37,492 bases of DNA from Streptomyces albicerus (GTDB taxonomy: Bacteria; Actinomycetota; Actinomycetes; Streptomycetales; Streptomycetaceae), in assembly GCF_008905045.1 (NCBI RefSeq), contig NZ_VWMY01000024.1, positions 95,245-132,736 on the forward strand, in the 5' to 3' direction. The position numbers and the translations under genes are program-made. Below are positions 1 to 8,647 of the stretch, piece after piece. The stretch's first letter is position 1; the number at the start of each line of letters is the position of its first letter. The notes under the pieces are model-generated. The model saw nothing but the letters and a program-made list of their open reading frames with translations. It searched no databases and was not told where the DNA came from.

Positions 1-3000
1 ACCAGAAAGTGCTCTGCAGCCACCGCAGTTGCCGCACGCTCGGCCGGACCGCCACCCGTACCACCTCGCGCGCCGTCAGCAGCACGATCAGCGCGATCGC
101 CGCGAGCCCTCCGACGACCGACCACGGCGTCCACGTCACCTGGGGCCCGATCGGCCCGGGATCGGCCTTCTCGACCTCGCCCCCCGGCTGTTTGCGGAGC
201 GCGTACATGGTCACGTCGTCGTTGACGAAGACCTTGCGGAGTTCCTGCCGGGCGTCGAGGTTGCGGATGAGGCGGTACTCCCAGGTCTTGGAGTAGCCCA
301 CGTCCAGCTGGAGAGAGATCACCTGGCTGCGGTTGATCATGAGGTACGAGTTCGGGCCCGCGTCCTTGAGCGACTTGACCAGGCCCGACACCAGGACGGG
401 GTCGGTGGGCGCGAGCGTCGGTACGTACTCCACCTTCTCCATGTCCCGGGCACCCCACGGCATCGCGGGCGTCACGGTGTTCACCGTGTCGTCGCTCAGC
501 CACAGCAGCCGTGTGGTCGGCTTGTCGTGCGCGTACACGTACTCCATGGCGGCGACCTCGCCCGGCCGGATCCGCTCGAACGGCTCGTTGCCCCAGCGGG
601 CCACCAGGAAGCCGCCCATCAGGACGAGGCCCGCCATCAGGGCGGCGAGCGGGGCGAGGCTCACCCGGTCGCGGTCGCGTTCCTTCGCGGTGACGCCGGT
701 GCGCGGGAAGAGCGCGAGTGCGGCGAGCAGGGCGGCGCCCGGCAGAGCGAACATGAAGACGCGCAGCGCCATTTCGCCGCCGTACGACTGCATGCCGAAG
801 CCCAGGAACGGGATGAACGTGAGGACGAGCAGCGACCGCTCGCGGTACTTGTGCTCGCGTCGTCGCAGCCAGCCCCAGCAGGCCAGCGCCATCACGCCGC
901 CGGCGAGCGCCACGCGCGCGTAGAGGACGAGTTTGTGTGTTGAACTACCGCCCTCGATACGGCCGGAGACCGACGACGACACATTGCCGCCCACGCCGCC
1001 GACCCCGCCGAACAGCTCGTCGAAGTGCCCCGACCAGTACGGCTCGGCGAGGAAGCCCACCCAGACGGCGACCATGACGCCGAACAGGATGGGCAGCCCG
1101 CGCAGTTCGGAGCGGCCGACCACGACGAGGACCGTGAGGACGCCCAGCATCACGAACGGCGTGAGCTGGTGGGCCGGGACGGTCGCCATGAACAGCCCGA
1201 TCAGGACCATCAGCAGCACGGCCCGCTGCCGCCGGTCCGTCGGCTCGACCTCCAGCTCGCCGGGCCGCGCCTTCGTCCACAGCACGCGCGGCGCCCGGAA
1301 CCACACGAGCAGGATCGCCACGAAGACGAGATAGAGGAGGTAGGTGAAGCCCTGCGGCGAGAAGTAGTCCTGGCCGACCCAGCCGCTGAGCACGAAGATC
1401 CAGATGCCGGTCCACTTGGCCCGCCAGCTCGCCCGCATATGGCGTACGAGCAGGAACATCGGTGCCAGGTAGAGGAGTTGCATGGTCAGCGGCCACCAGC
1501 GGATGACCTCGGTGAGGTCGCTGACCCCACAGGCCTTCGCGACGAACGCGGCCGCCGCGAAGAAGCCCGGCCAGCTCCACCGCGCGTCCAGATCGGGCAC
1601 GGCCGAGCCGGTCCGGTCGATGTAGTCGATGAACCCCAGGTGCTGCCAGGCCGTCGCGAACCGTGGCTCGGTCTCGATCACCGCTGGCAGCGCGTGCAGC
1701 GACACCACGGTCGCCAGCAGCGTGACCAGCAGCAGGCCCCGGTGCTCCCGGGCCAGCCAGAGCAGCGACGCGAACACCGTGACCAGCAGTGCCGCCCCGA
1801 CCAGCGTCGGCGTCGGCAGGACGGAGATCAGGCCGAGCCCGCCCATCCGGTCGAGATCGCGCTCTCCGAGACCGGACGCGGGCACCCAGTACAGGACGAG
1901 CGCCGCCGTCAGCAGACAGCCGAGCACCACCCCGAGCCGCGTCGGCCGCAGCCGCTCCCACCAGGTCGCGAGCCCCGCGGACGGCTCGGTCGGCCCACCT
2001 GCCTCACGCACGGACTCCGACACGCCCCCGTCCCGTGCGAGTCCCTGCGCACCGCGCTCCCGTACGAACCCTGCACGGCTCTTCTCGCGTACGCCCTCGG
2101 ACGCGCCCCCTTCGCGTACGCCCTCCGGCCCGTCGGCCGTCTCGCCCGCGGTCGGTTCGAACGGTGCGTCCACCTCGGCCTCGGACGGGCCGAGCGACGT
2201 CTCCGAGCCCGGCTCGCGCGACTCGACGGGCAGGCCCACCTCCACGCGGGGGGCAGGCAGTTGGAGGGGCGCCTTGAGCGCCCAGGTCGGCCGGTGGTCC
2301 GGTCGTGGCTCCGCCGGACGGTCCGGCCGCTTGACCGACGGGGTGCCGGTGGACGGTGTGCCCGGTCCCGGCCGTACGTCCGGCCGCCGCTCCTGATGGT
2401 CGAAGTCGAGCTGCACGCCGAGCGCCAGCGTGTCCGTGTCGAGCCGCTGCGCCCAGGCCGGGCCGCGCCCCTTCCGCGTTTCGGCCTGCTTCGACGCGGG
2501 CACCTCGCGGGCGCCCAGGTCCGCCAGATCCCCGTCCGGCGCGGCGCTCTCGGGCACGGCGTCGGCCGGCGCGGTCCTCACGATGCGGTACAGCTTGGGC
2601 GCGGCGAGCGCCACGATCAGCGCGAGGCTGGAGATCTCCGCCACACCCGCGCCGGTCAGGCCCATACGGGGCAGCAGGATCAGCGTGAGTCCGAGCACCA
2701 GCGCGCACAACAGGCCCTGCAGCCACGCGAGTCCGGCGGTGCGGCTCTGGGCGCGCAACACCGCGAAGTACGTCTCCATGACGACCCGCAGCACCGCGCC
2801 GACCGCGAACCAGCGCAGCAGCGGTGTCGCCGCGTCCGCGTATCCCTGGCCGAAGACGGCCAGGATCCAGGGAGCCCCGAAGAACAGCACCCCGCACACC
2901 GGCAGCATGATCCGCACCATCCGCTTGAGCGCGGCCCGGGTGTTCGCGGCGAGGCGCGACGGATCGTGCGAGCCCTCGACGGTCAGCGAGGCGCCCATGT

Positions 3001-3904
3001 TGATGGCGAGCAGGTTGACCGTGCCGCCGATGGTCGTGGTGATGTAGAAGTACGCGTTGTCGACATCGCTGACCTGCGCGGCGACGATCACCGGCACGAG
3101 GTAGACGACCGCGAGCGAGAACAGCGACCCCGTGTAGTCGCCCGCGAGGAAGTGTCCGATCTCCTTCAGCGACGGCGGACTCGCGTGCTCCTCCGTGTCC
3201 TTCACATGCCGCGGCACCAGGCGCCGGAACACCAGCCAGCCCAGCGGCAGCACGGACACCGCGATCGCCGCGACCCACGACACGAACACGCCCATGGTGG
3301 GGATCGCGGCGGCGAACAGGACCAGCAGCACCAGTTTGACCGCGGAGAACACGGTGTTGCCCACCGGCACCCACAGCGCGCTGCGCAGCCCGGTCAGCAC
3401 GCCGTCCTGGAGCGTGAGCACCGACCAGGCGACCACCGCGAGCACGAACACCAGGGCGTTCAGCGGGTCGTGCAGGAAGCGGTACGAGTGCCCCCACACG
3501 CCCAGCGTCAGCAGGAACACCCCCGCGGCCAGCGCCACGACCACCGAACTGCCCGCGTACGTACGGAAGATCAGCCGCCCCGTGTAGCGCCCCGCGACCG
3601 GGATGAAGCGGGCGAGGGCACCCGTCAGCGTCACCGCGGTGAGGCCCGCGAGGAGCTTCATCGCGGCGATCGCCGCGGAGCCCTGGCCCACCGCCGACTC
3701 GGAGTAGTAGCGGGCCGCGGCCAGCCAGAAACCGAGCCCGAGCACGGCGGAGATCCCGGTGTTGAGCATCAGGGCGTAAGCATTCCGGAACAGCGGGCTG
3801 CCTCCGGACGACCTGCCGAGGCCGGGCAGGCGGAGGCGGCGCCCGGACTGCTCGGGTGCCTCGGGCGTGGAAGTGTCGGCCTGGGCCGTGGTCGTGTCAG
3901 ACAC
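1..3904 (-). CDS. Giant flippase fused to multi-TM polymerase/GT-C-like protein (3' end outside window)
   Basis: One reading frame stays open from a GTG at 3904 to the left edge, 1301 codons with no stop. Residues about 40-440 are a chain of hydrophobic helices that reads as a Wzx/MOP-type polysaccharide flippase (COG2244 style). About 445-640 is a hydrophilic Pro/Arg/Glu-rich linker with degenerate GVREGG/EGVREK/FVRERG repeats. About 645-1095 is a second multi-helix block with WSWPGFF and DYFSPQGFTYLLY segments, resembling membrane polymerases or GT-C enzymes. An exported loop (about 1105-1255) and another helix (about 1268-1288) follow. The GTG overlaps the deacetylase stop by 8 bases (GTGTCTGA), so translation is probably coupled. 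Inferred role: export and perhaps polymerisation of the glycan made by the upstream glycosyltransferases. The flippase half is fairly secure; the catalytic identity of the second half is not. Confidence 0.8.
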   Translation of the reverse strand, partial: MSDTTTAQADTSTPEAPEQSGRRLRLPGLGRSSGGSPLFRNAYALMLNTGISAVLGLGFWLAAARYYSESAVGQGSAAIAAMKLLAGLTAVTLTGALARFIPVAGRYTGRLIFRTYAGSSVVVALAAGVFLLTLGVWGHSYRFLHDPLNALVFVLAVVAWSVLTLQDGVLTGLRSALWVPVGNTVFSAVKLVLLVLFAAAIPTMGVFVSWVAAIAVSVLPLGWLVFRRLVPRHVKDTEEHASPPSLKEIGHFLAGDYTGSLFSLAVVYLVPVIVAAQVSDVDNAYFYITTTIGGTVNLLAINMGASLTVEGSHDPSRLAANTRAALKRMVRIMLPVCGVLFFGAPWILAVFGQGYADAATPLLRWFAVGAVLRVVMETYFAVLRAQSRTAGLAWLQGLLCALVLGLTLILLPRMGLTGAGVAEISSLALIVALAAPKLYRIVRTAPADAVPESAAPDGDLADLGAREVPASKQAETRKGRGPAWAQRLDTDTLALGVQLDFDHQERRPDVRPGPGTPSTGTPSVKRPDRPAEPRPDHRPTWALKAPLQLPAPRVEVGLPVESREPGSETSLGPSEAEVDAPFEPTAGETADGPEGVREGGASEGVREKSRAGFVRERGAQGLARDGGVSESVREAGGPTEPSAGLATWWERLRPTRLGVVLGCLLTAALVLYWVPASGLGERDLDRMGGLGLISVLPTPTLVGAALLVTVFASLLWLAREHRGLLLVTLLATVVSLHALPAVIETEPRFATAWQHLGFIDYIDRTGSAVPDLDARWSWPGFFAAAAFVAKACGVSDLTEVIRWWPLTMQLLYLAPMFLLVRHMRASWRAKWTGIWIFVLSGWVGQDYFSPQGFTYLLYLVFVAILLVWFRAPRVLWTKARPGELEVEPTDRRQRAVLLMVLIGLFMATVPAHQLTPFVMLGVLTVLVVVGRSELRGLPILFGVMVAVWVGFLAEPYWSGHFDELFGGVGGVGGNVSSSVSGRIEGGSSTHKLVLYARVALAGGVMALACWGWLRRREHKYRERSLLVLTFIPFLGFGMQSYGGEMALRVFMFALPGAALLAALALFPRTGVTAKERDRDRVSLAPLAALMAGLVLMGGFLVARWGNEPFERIRPGEVAAMEYVYAHDKPTTRLLWLSDDTVNTVTPAMPWGARDMEKVEYVPTLAPTDPVLVSGLVKSLKDAGPNSYLMINRSQVISLQLDVGYSKTWEYRLIRNLDARQELRKVFVNDDVTMYALRKQPGGEVEKADPGPIGPQVTWTPWSVVGGLAAIALIVLLTAREVVRVAVRPSVRQLRWLQSTFW

Positions 3905-4694
3905 GGGAACGGATGGCCTTCCGGCGAACCTGTCGAGCTCTGCGGACCATGGCATACCCCTTGGTGAGGGCACGGTCCCTGGCGAAGTTACGGGCGATCG
4001 CACGGCCCTCGACGAGCCGCTCGAACTCCTCGATCCCGGTGGAGCGCCGCACGGTCACGCGGTGCAGCGCGTACGGGCCCTGGCGGCGGCGCGCGAGTGC
4101 GTTGCCGACGGCGAGCGACTGGGCGAAGCCCGCCTCACGCACGATCCGGCGCACCCGGCGGCTGGAGTAGCCGTACGGGTACGCGAACGACGCCGGTCGG
4201 ACGCCCAGTTCGTCGGCGATGATCCCCCGGCAGCGCAGCAGCTCGAACCACAGCGCCTCGTCGGTCAGCTCGTCCAGCTGCGGATGCGTATGGCTGTGGC
4301 CGCCGATCTCGACGTCCGCGCCCGCCAGTTCGCGCACCTGGTCCCAGTCGAGCATCTCGTCGAGGGCGCCCCCCGTGTCGTACGCGCCGCGCAGCCAGCC
4401 GGTCGACACGAACAGCGTGGCCGCGAAGCCGTGCTTGGCGAGCACGGGCAGCGCGTGCCGGTGCACGCCCTCGTAGCCGTCGTCGAAGGTGATCAGCACG
4501 GGGCGCCTGGGCAGCGGGCCACCGGACCGCCAACTTCTGGCGAGCTCGGCCGTGTTGATCGGCGTACACCCCAGGTCGCCGATCAGCGCCATCTGCTCGG
4601 CGAACGCCTCCGGCGTGACCGACAGCGCCCGTGTCGCCTCGTTGGGCGCGGTCGCGACCGAGTGGTACATGAAGATGGGCACGGGGGAGTTCAT
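3897..4694 (-). CDS. Polysaccharide deacetylase (NodB-like, CE4)
   Basis: The 265-residue protein carries the NodB motifs. TFDDGYEG (about 69-76) supplies the catalytic base Asp and metal-binding Asp; HSHTH (about 133-137) supplies the two metal-ligand His; SFAYPYG comes later. The family removes N- or O-acetyl groups from glycans. No signal peptide is visible, so a cytoplasmic or membrane-face action on a lipid-linked intermediate is inferred. The start is the ATG giving MNSPVPIFMYHS, because this is the conserved N-terminus; the open frame extends upstream but overlaps the preceding gene. It lies 37 bases after the glycosyltransferase stop and overlaps the next start by 8 bases, so it belongs to the operon. 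Confidence 0.9.
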   Translation of the reverse strand: MNSPVPIFMYHSVATAPNEATRALSVTPEAFAEQMALIGDLGCTPINTAELARSWRSGGPLPRRPVLITFDDGYEGVHRHALPVLAKHGFAATLFVSTGWLRGAYDTGGALDEMLDWDQVRELAGADVEIGGHSHTHPQLDELTDEALWFELLRCRGIIADELGVRPASFAYPYGYSSRRVRRIVREAGFAQSLAVGNALARRRQGPYALHRVTVRRSTGIEEFERLVEGRAIARNFARDRALTKGYAMVRRARQVRRKAIRSRV

Positions 4695-4731
4695 ACCGGA
4701 CCACCCCCGGCCCCGCGCGCACGCGTGCCGC

Positions 4732-5736
4732 TCATGCCGCTGCCCCCTCGCCGCCCGGGCTCTTCTCGATCTCCACGACGGAGAACGTGCCGCCACCCCT
4801 GCGTGCCCGGACGCTCCCGAGAACGTACCCGCCCGCAGCCAGCACCACTCCGGCGACGATGGCGCCCGCCCGGCCCGCGCCGCCGCGGCGGGCGAGCAGC
4901 GCGTCGCGCAGTCCGCGCGCGACGCCCGCGGGCAGTACGCGCGTGGTGTAGCGGCGCTCGGACTCGAGTCCCTTGTCGGCGCCCACACTCCGGGCGACCA
5001 GGGCTTTCGACAGACCTTCGGCGTACGTACGGGTGCGGAAGTACGCGAAGTGCTCGCGCGCCCGAGGCACCCGGTGGTGGATCACCGCGCGGTCGTCGAT
5101 CAGCAGGACGGCGTCCGGTCTGGCGTGGGTGAGGCGGATGCACAGCTCCGTCTCCTCGCAGCCCAGCGGCCGCTTGTCGCCGTCGCGGCCGATGCCGGTC
5201 GCGAAGCCGCCCGCCGCGTCGAAGGCGGTACGCCGGAACGAGGCGTTGCCGCCGAGCACGTTGCGGACCTGGACACGGCCGGGCGGCAGCCCCTTGTACG
5301 TGCAGCCGACGACCCAGTCGAACTCCTCGGGGAACCAGGCCGGCCGGCGCCCCGACGCCCAGATCGGCATCGTACGGCCGCCGACGGCCATCACGAGCGG
5401 ATCCTCGTACCCCTCGGCGAAGTGGAGCAGCCAGTCGCGCTCGGCCACCGCGTCGTCGTCGAGGAAGGCGATGACGTCGCCGTGCGAGACGGCGATGCCG
5501 GTGTTGCGGCCCGCGGAGAGGCCGCGGGGGCCCGCGTTGGCGAGCACCCGCACCTCTTCGGTCTCCTTGTACTCCTTCGAAAGCCGGTCCAGGAGCGCCT
5601 GGTTGTGGTCCACGACCAGGAGCGTCTCGAGGGCGGGCCGGGACTGCGCCCGCACCGAGGCGACCGCCGCTTGGATGTCCGCCCAGCGGTCCTCGGTGTA
5701 GACGCAGATCACCACGGAGATGTCCAGGGTTCTCAA
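4732..5736 (-). CDS. Family 2 glycosyltransferase
   Basis: The 334-residue GT-A fold enzyme begins with DISVVICVYTEDRW, the usual family 2 nucleotide-sugar binding start. It has an AFLDDDAV acidic motif (about 90-97) for the metal-nucleotide sugar, a GGNASFRR acceptor segment and a CEETELC element equivalent to the ED catalytic motif. A C-terminal hydrophobic stretch (AIVAGVVLAAGGYVLGS) probably anchors it in the membrane. The start is a TTG whose last two bases lie in the TGA of the preceding gene (TTGA), which fits translational coupling. No ATG or GTG ahead of the conserved first strand lies outside the upstream gene. The transferred sugar cannot be told from sequence. It probably builds the glycan exported by the flippase fusion. 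Confidence 0.88.
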   Translation of the reverse strand: MRTLDISVVICVYTEDRWADIQAAVASVRAQSRPALETLLVVDHNQALLDRLSKEYKETEEVRVLANAGPRGLSAGRNTGIAVSHGDVIAFLDDDAVAERDWLLHFAEGYEDPLVMAVGGRTMPIWASGRRPAWFPEEFDWVVGCTYKGLPPGRVQVRNVLGGNASFRRTAFDAAGGFATGIGRDGDKRPLGCEETELCIRLTHARPDAVLLIDDRAVIHHRVPRAREHFAYFRTRTYAEGLSKALVARSVGADKGLESERRYTTRVLPAGVARGLRDALLARRGGAGRAGAIVAGVVLAAGGYVLGSVRARRGGGTFSVVEIEKSPGGEGAAA

Positions 5737-6551
5737 GACACCTCTCCCGGGCCGGAGTTGAGCAGTACGGAGTGCGGACGGCGGCGCAGCGAGCGCCGGT
5801 TGGAGCGCTCCTTGAGGATCACCTTGAGCACCCGCAGCCCGTCCCGCACGGCCCGCAGATTGCTCGTGCCGTGGATTCGCAGATACTCGTGGCTCGGGAT
5901 CTCCTGCACCTTCAGCCCTGCCTTGACCACTCTGATGTTCATCAGGGTCTCCACCTCGAAGCCGGTGCAGTCGAGGTCGATCTTGTCGAGGCAGTGCCGC
6001 CAGAAGGCGTTGTAGCCGTAGCAGAGGTCGGTGTAGCGGGCCCCGAACTTGCGGTTGACGGCCGTGCACAGCGCCCAGTTGCCGAGCTTGCGGATCGGCG
6101 TCATGTCGTCCGTGCCGCCGCCGTTGGCGAACCGCGACCCCTTCGCGAAGTCGGCGCCGGAGACCAGCGCGGAGACGTAGCTGACGATCTCGTTGCCGTC
6201 GGCCGAGCCGTCCGCGTCGACCATCACGATGATGTCGCCGGTGGAGGCCGCGAACCCGGTGATCAGGGCGTCGCCCTTGCCTTTGCCGAGCTGCTTGACG
6301 ACCTTGACGTCAGGCCACAGTTCGCGGGCCACCTCCACGGTGTTGTCGGTGGAATTTCCGTCGACGAGAACCACTTCGTGGATCCAGCCCGGAAGTGTCT
6401 TGAAGACGTATGGGAGATTCTCCGCCTCATTCATGGCGGGAATCACGACGCTCACCGGAGGCGCAATGGCCAGGTGAGACGATATGGGCCGGTACTTGCT
6501 GGCTTTGAGCGGATCTTGGCCCGAAACCGCCGGTCGCAAAACAGAACTCAT
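5733..6551 (-). CDS. Dolichol-phosphate-mannose-synthase-like family 2 glycosyltransferase
   Basis: The 272-residue protein has PVSVVIPAMNEAENLP at the start of the GT-A domain, VLVDGNSTDNT, and a VDADGSADG DxD motif for the metal-sugar nucleotide. GKGKGDALITGF and GARYTDLCYGYNAFWR are typical of polyprenyl-phosphate sugar transferases and related DPM1-like enzymes. No C-terminal TM helices are seen; the tail is basic (SNRRSLRRRPHS). The ATG at 6551 has a GAGAGGGA ribosome site. It is the first gene of the tightly overlapping leftward operon and ends in TTGA shared with the next start. Likely it primes or extends a lipid-linked sugar on the inner membrane face. The sugar donor is unknown. Confidence 0.87.
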   Translation of the reverse strand: MSSVLRPAVSGQDPLKASKYRPISSHLAIAPPVSVVIPAMNEAENLPYVFKTLPGWIHEVVLVDGNSTDNTVEVARELWPDVKVVKQLGKGKGDALITGFAASTGDIIVMVDADGSADGNEIVSYVSALVSGADFAKGSRFANGGGTDDMTPIRKLGNWALCTAVNRKFGARYTDLCYGYNAFWRHCLDKIDLDCTGFEVETLMNIRVVKAGLKVQEIPSHEYLRIHGTSNLRAVRDGLRVLKVILKERSNRRSLRRRPHSVLLNSGPGEVS

Positions 6552-6888
6552 GAGTCTGGTCCCTCTCGTCCGGTGGACCGCCCGCCCCTGGGCGGTCCGG
6601 CTCTTTGTCCGGTTCGAAAGGGGGGTTTCTCACTTACGGCATGTCGAAATTGATCTCCGTGCATGCCGGGTGAGCTGGCAAAGCTGGCCGACTTGCTGGG
6701 TCGGTCGCGCGGCACGACTCGGCACAGGTGTGGTCACCGAGCACGGCACCCCCCTACCGCGCCCCGCGCCGGGCCATCGTCGCGATCTTGAGCCCTCCCC
6801 TAGATCGCATGTGCGTGATGGTCCGATGCGGGTGGATGTACGACGGTATTGATGATTGAGACGCTATGGCAAGACCTGGAACGAGGCC
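6552..6888. other. Intergenic region upstream of the polysaccharide operon
   Basis: These 337 bases hold no convincing gene; the open frames here lack a start with a ribosome site or continue neighbouring shadows. The promoter of the leftward glycosyltransferase operon must lie here, but I see no clear -10/-35 pair. The stretch nearest 6888 is AT-richer than the surroundings. Confidence 0.5.
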
Positions 6889-8010
6889 TCACGTTTTTGT
6901 TGGTTTGGTCGTTACCTGACTACCCGAGCGGATTTTTCCCATCCGTTTGAGTATTTTGTCGGCCGGCTCGAACAACTCCGGCCTCGCCAGCACCGCGTTG
7001 CGCAGCGCCCGGACGGGGGCGCGTCGCGCCCGGTGCCCGAGCGCCACGGGATGGCGGCGCGTAACCCACCCTTCGGACACGGCGAGTTCCCGTGTCTTCA
7101 GGGAGTCCTTGTATTCCTTCTGACCCCGGCCGAGATCCAGATAGGCGATGCCGTCGGCGGCGGCCGCCTCGGCCATGCGCAAATGCAGGACAAGGCCCGG
7201 GGAGTACTTGGAGAACGCCGGGTCGTACGCGGGAAACCAGCACGCCAGAACACGCTCGGAGCGCAGTCCGAAGTGCGCGGCGATCGGCTTGTCGCCCGCG
7301 TAGAGCACCGACAGGATCCCGGTGAACGACTCGGAACGGCTGTGGAAGAGCTGATGCACCAGCTGGGTGATCCAGTCCTGCGCGAAGCGGTCGCTGCGCC
7401 CGGTCCTGCGGTACTGCGCCGACTTCCACGCCATCAGCGTGCGCAGCGCCTCGGGATCGCGCTCGTCGTGCACATAGCGCACCTCGCCGTGGTCGCGGCC
7501 GAGCTTGCGCTCCTTGGCGAGCGTGGTCCGGGTGAACTTCGGTGAACGCTCCCGCAGTTGGGCCAGATACGCCTCGTACCCCTGGTCGACGTCCATGACC
7601 GGGGACGGGAAGGTGCCGGAGGCCTCGGCCTCGAACGGCGCCTGGCCTTCCACCAGGTGGTCGAACTCCCACACGGAGAGCCCGCAGGCCCGCAGCAGCT
7701 CCCGCGCGTCCCAGGTGAAGCCGGGCCGGTGGACCAGTCCCTGGCAGTCGGAGACGCCGAGACCGACGGCCCGGCCGACGCCGGTGGTGGTTCGCTGGAA
7801 CGGGAAGAAGGCGGCGGGCTCGCCGCCCTCCCGGACGACGGCGATCCGTACACCGCGCCGGCAGCGGCCCACGGCGAGTGTGAATTCCGGTGACAGGAAC
7901 GGGTTCGCGAGTTCGGGCGTGCCGTGCGGATGGGCCTTGGACTGAAGAGCCGTCCACGCTGCCCGGTCGGCGGAGGTCAACTCGCCGGGACGGTACACGC
8001 TGATATCCAC
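6889..8010 (-). CDS. CelD/BcsL-like GNAT acyltransferase (FemAB-like fold)
   Basis: The 373-residue protein matches the Acetyltransf_6 (CelD/BcsL) pattern. Its N-terminal half has NPFLSPEFTLAVG. The C-terminal GNAT core has PIAAHFGLRSERVLACWFPAYDP followed by SPGLVLHLRMAEAAAADGI and YLDLGRGQKEYKDSLKT. Such proteins sit in exopolysaccharide loci and are thought to acylate sugars or lipid intermediates. The start is a GTG one base after the stop of the upstream membrane-protein gene, with no clear ribosome site of its own, suggesting translational coupling. It is on the same strand as the glycosyltransferase operon but separated by 337 bases. Substrate unknown. Confidence 0.85.
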   Translation of the reverse strand: MDISVYRPGELTSADRAAWTALQSKAHPHGTPELANPFLSPEFTLAVGRCRRGVRIAVVREGGEPAAFFPFQRTTTGVGRAVGLGVSDCQGLVHRPGFTWDARELLRACGLSVWEFDHLVEGQAPFEAEASGTFPSPVMDVDQGYEAYLAQLRERSPKFTRTTLAKERKLGRDHGEVRYVHDERDPEALRTLMAWKSAQYRRTGRSDRFAQDWITQLVHQLFHSRSESFTGILSVLYAGDKPIAAHFGLRSERVLACWFPAYDPAFSKYSPGLVLHLRMAEAAAADGIAYLDLGRGQKEYKDSLKTRELAVSEGWVTRRHPVALGHRARRAPVRALRNAVLARPELFEPADKILKRMGKIRSGSQVTTKPTKT

Positions 8011-8011
8011 G

Positions 8012-8452
8012 TCAGGAAGCCCGTCTTCTCACCGTACGGCCGCGTAGCCGCCGTACCAGGACCAGCAGGAGAATGAGGGAGCTCAGCGCGGCCACGGCCG
8101 CGATTCCGCCACGGGCCGACCACTGGTGCACCGCGAGCATGCCTTGGGCGACCAAGAGGTTGACCGCTACTGCTGCTGACAAAGACGCCACGATGCGGCC
8201 GAACGGTTCCAGGCCGCGCAGCGCGGTTGCGACCGCGGCCCCCGGCGCGGCCAGCAGGAAGAAGAGCGTGAACGGAGCGCGCAGGGGCGAGTCGATGTCG
8301 GCGAAGGCCAGCACGGCGCCGACGCCCGCGATCGCCGCGGCGGCTCCCGCGAGCAGTGGCAGCAGGTCCCTCCCCGGATCCTGTTCCAACCGCTCGTCAC
8401 CACCCGATGAAGATGGGTCTGATGGAGATGGCTTGATACCTAAGGTCTGCAT
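8012..8452 (-). CDS. Small four-helix membrane protein of unknown function
   Basis: I do not recognise a named family. The 146-residue product has a hydrophilic Ser/Pro-rich N-terminus (SPSDPSSSGG), then about four hydrophobic helices (LLPLLAGAAAAIAGVGAVLA; APFTLFFLLAAPGAAVATAL; a short one near IVASLSAAVAVNLLVAQGML; IAAVAALSSLILLLVLV), and a basic C-terminus (RRLRGRTVRRR). I chose the ATG at 8452 because GGGGGG precedes it by 11 bases; a TTG at 8521 would add 23 residues. It abuts the CelD-like gene by 1 base and is probably its operon partner, perhaps a membrane helper. Confidence 0.72.
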   Translation of the reverse strand: MQTLGIKPSPSDPSSSGGDERLEQDPGRDLLPLLAGAAAAIAGVGAVLAFADIDSPLRAPFTLFFLLAAPGAAVATALRGLEPFGRIVASLSAAVAVNLLVAQGMLAVHQWSARGGIAAVAALSSLILLLVLVRRLRGRTVRRRAS

Positions 8453-8537
8453 TGGCGACTTTGCCCCCCGACGCGCCGGATGCCGGGCTTCAATGTGGCC
8501 CAGCGATCCGGGAGCCGTCAAGGTGCGGAAGACGTCG

Positions 8538-8629
8538 TTTGTTCGGCTGCGGGTGCGATGTGGCTGGTCGTGCCCACGCGGCGGAGCCGCAAAATGTCAC
8601 AGCCCCGCGCCCCTAAAAGAGGCGCGGGG
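8538..8629 (+). repeat. Dispersed Streptomyces intergenic repeat, copy 1
   Basis: It contains ACGCGGCGGAGCCGC (8576-8590) followed by CCCCGCGCCCCTAAAAG. The first block occurs inverted in copy 3 (23667-23681), and the second recurs in copies 2 and 3. It is non-coding and lies between two leftward genes. Confidence 0.75.
8603..8629 (-). terminator. Hairpin terminator after the subtilisin-type protease
   Basis: A 9-bp perfect GC stem (CCCCGCGCC / GGCGCGGGG) has a 9-base AT-containing loop and lies 18 bases past the protease stop. No U-tract follows, which is usual for Streptomyces hairpin terminators. Confidence 0.65.
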
Positions 8630-8647
8630 AACCCTCGTCCTGACGCG

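Noticed and set aside
1025..3967. Long plus-strand open frame of 980 codons
   Set aside because: It is antisense to the flippase fusion. Its product is a His/Arg/Gln-rich string without domain features, as expected from a shadow frame in high-GC DNA.
4489..6015. Plus-strand open frame of 508 codons across the glycosyltransferases
   Set aside because: The opposite strand carries clear GT2 motifs throughout. This frame shows no motif and no ribosome site.
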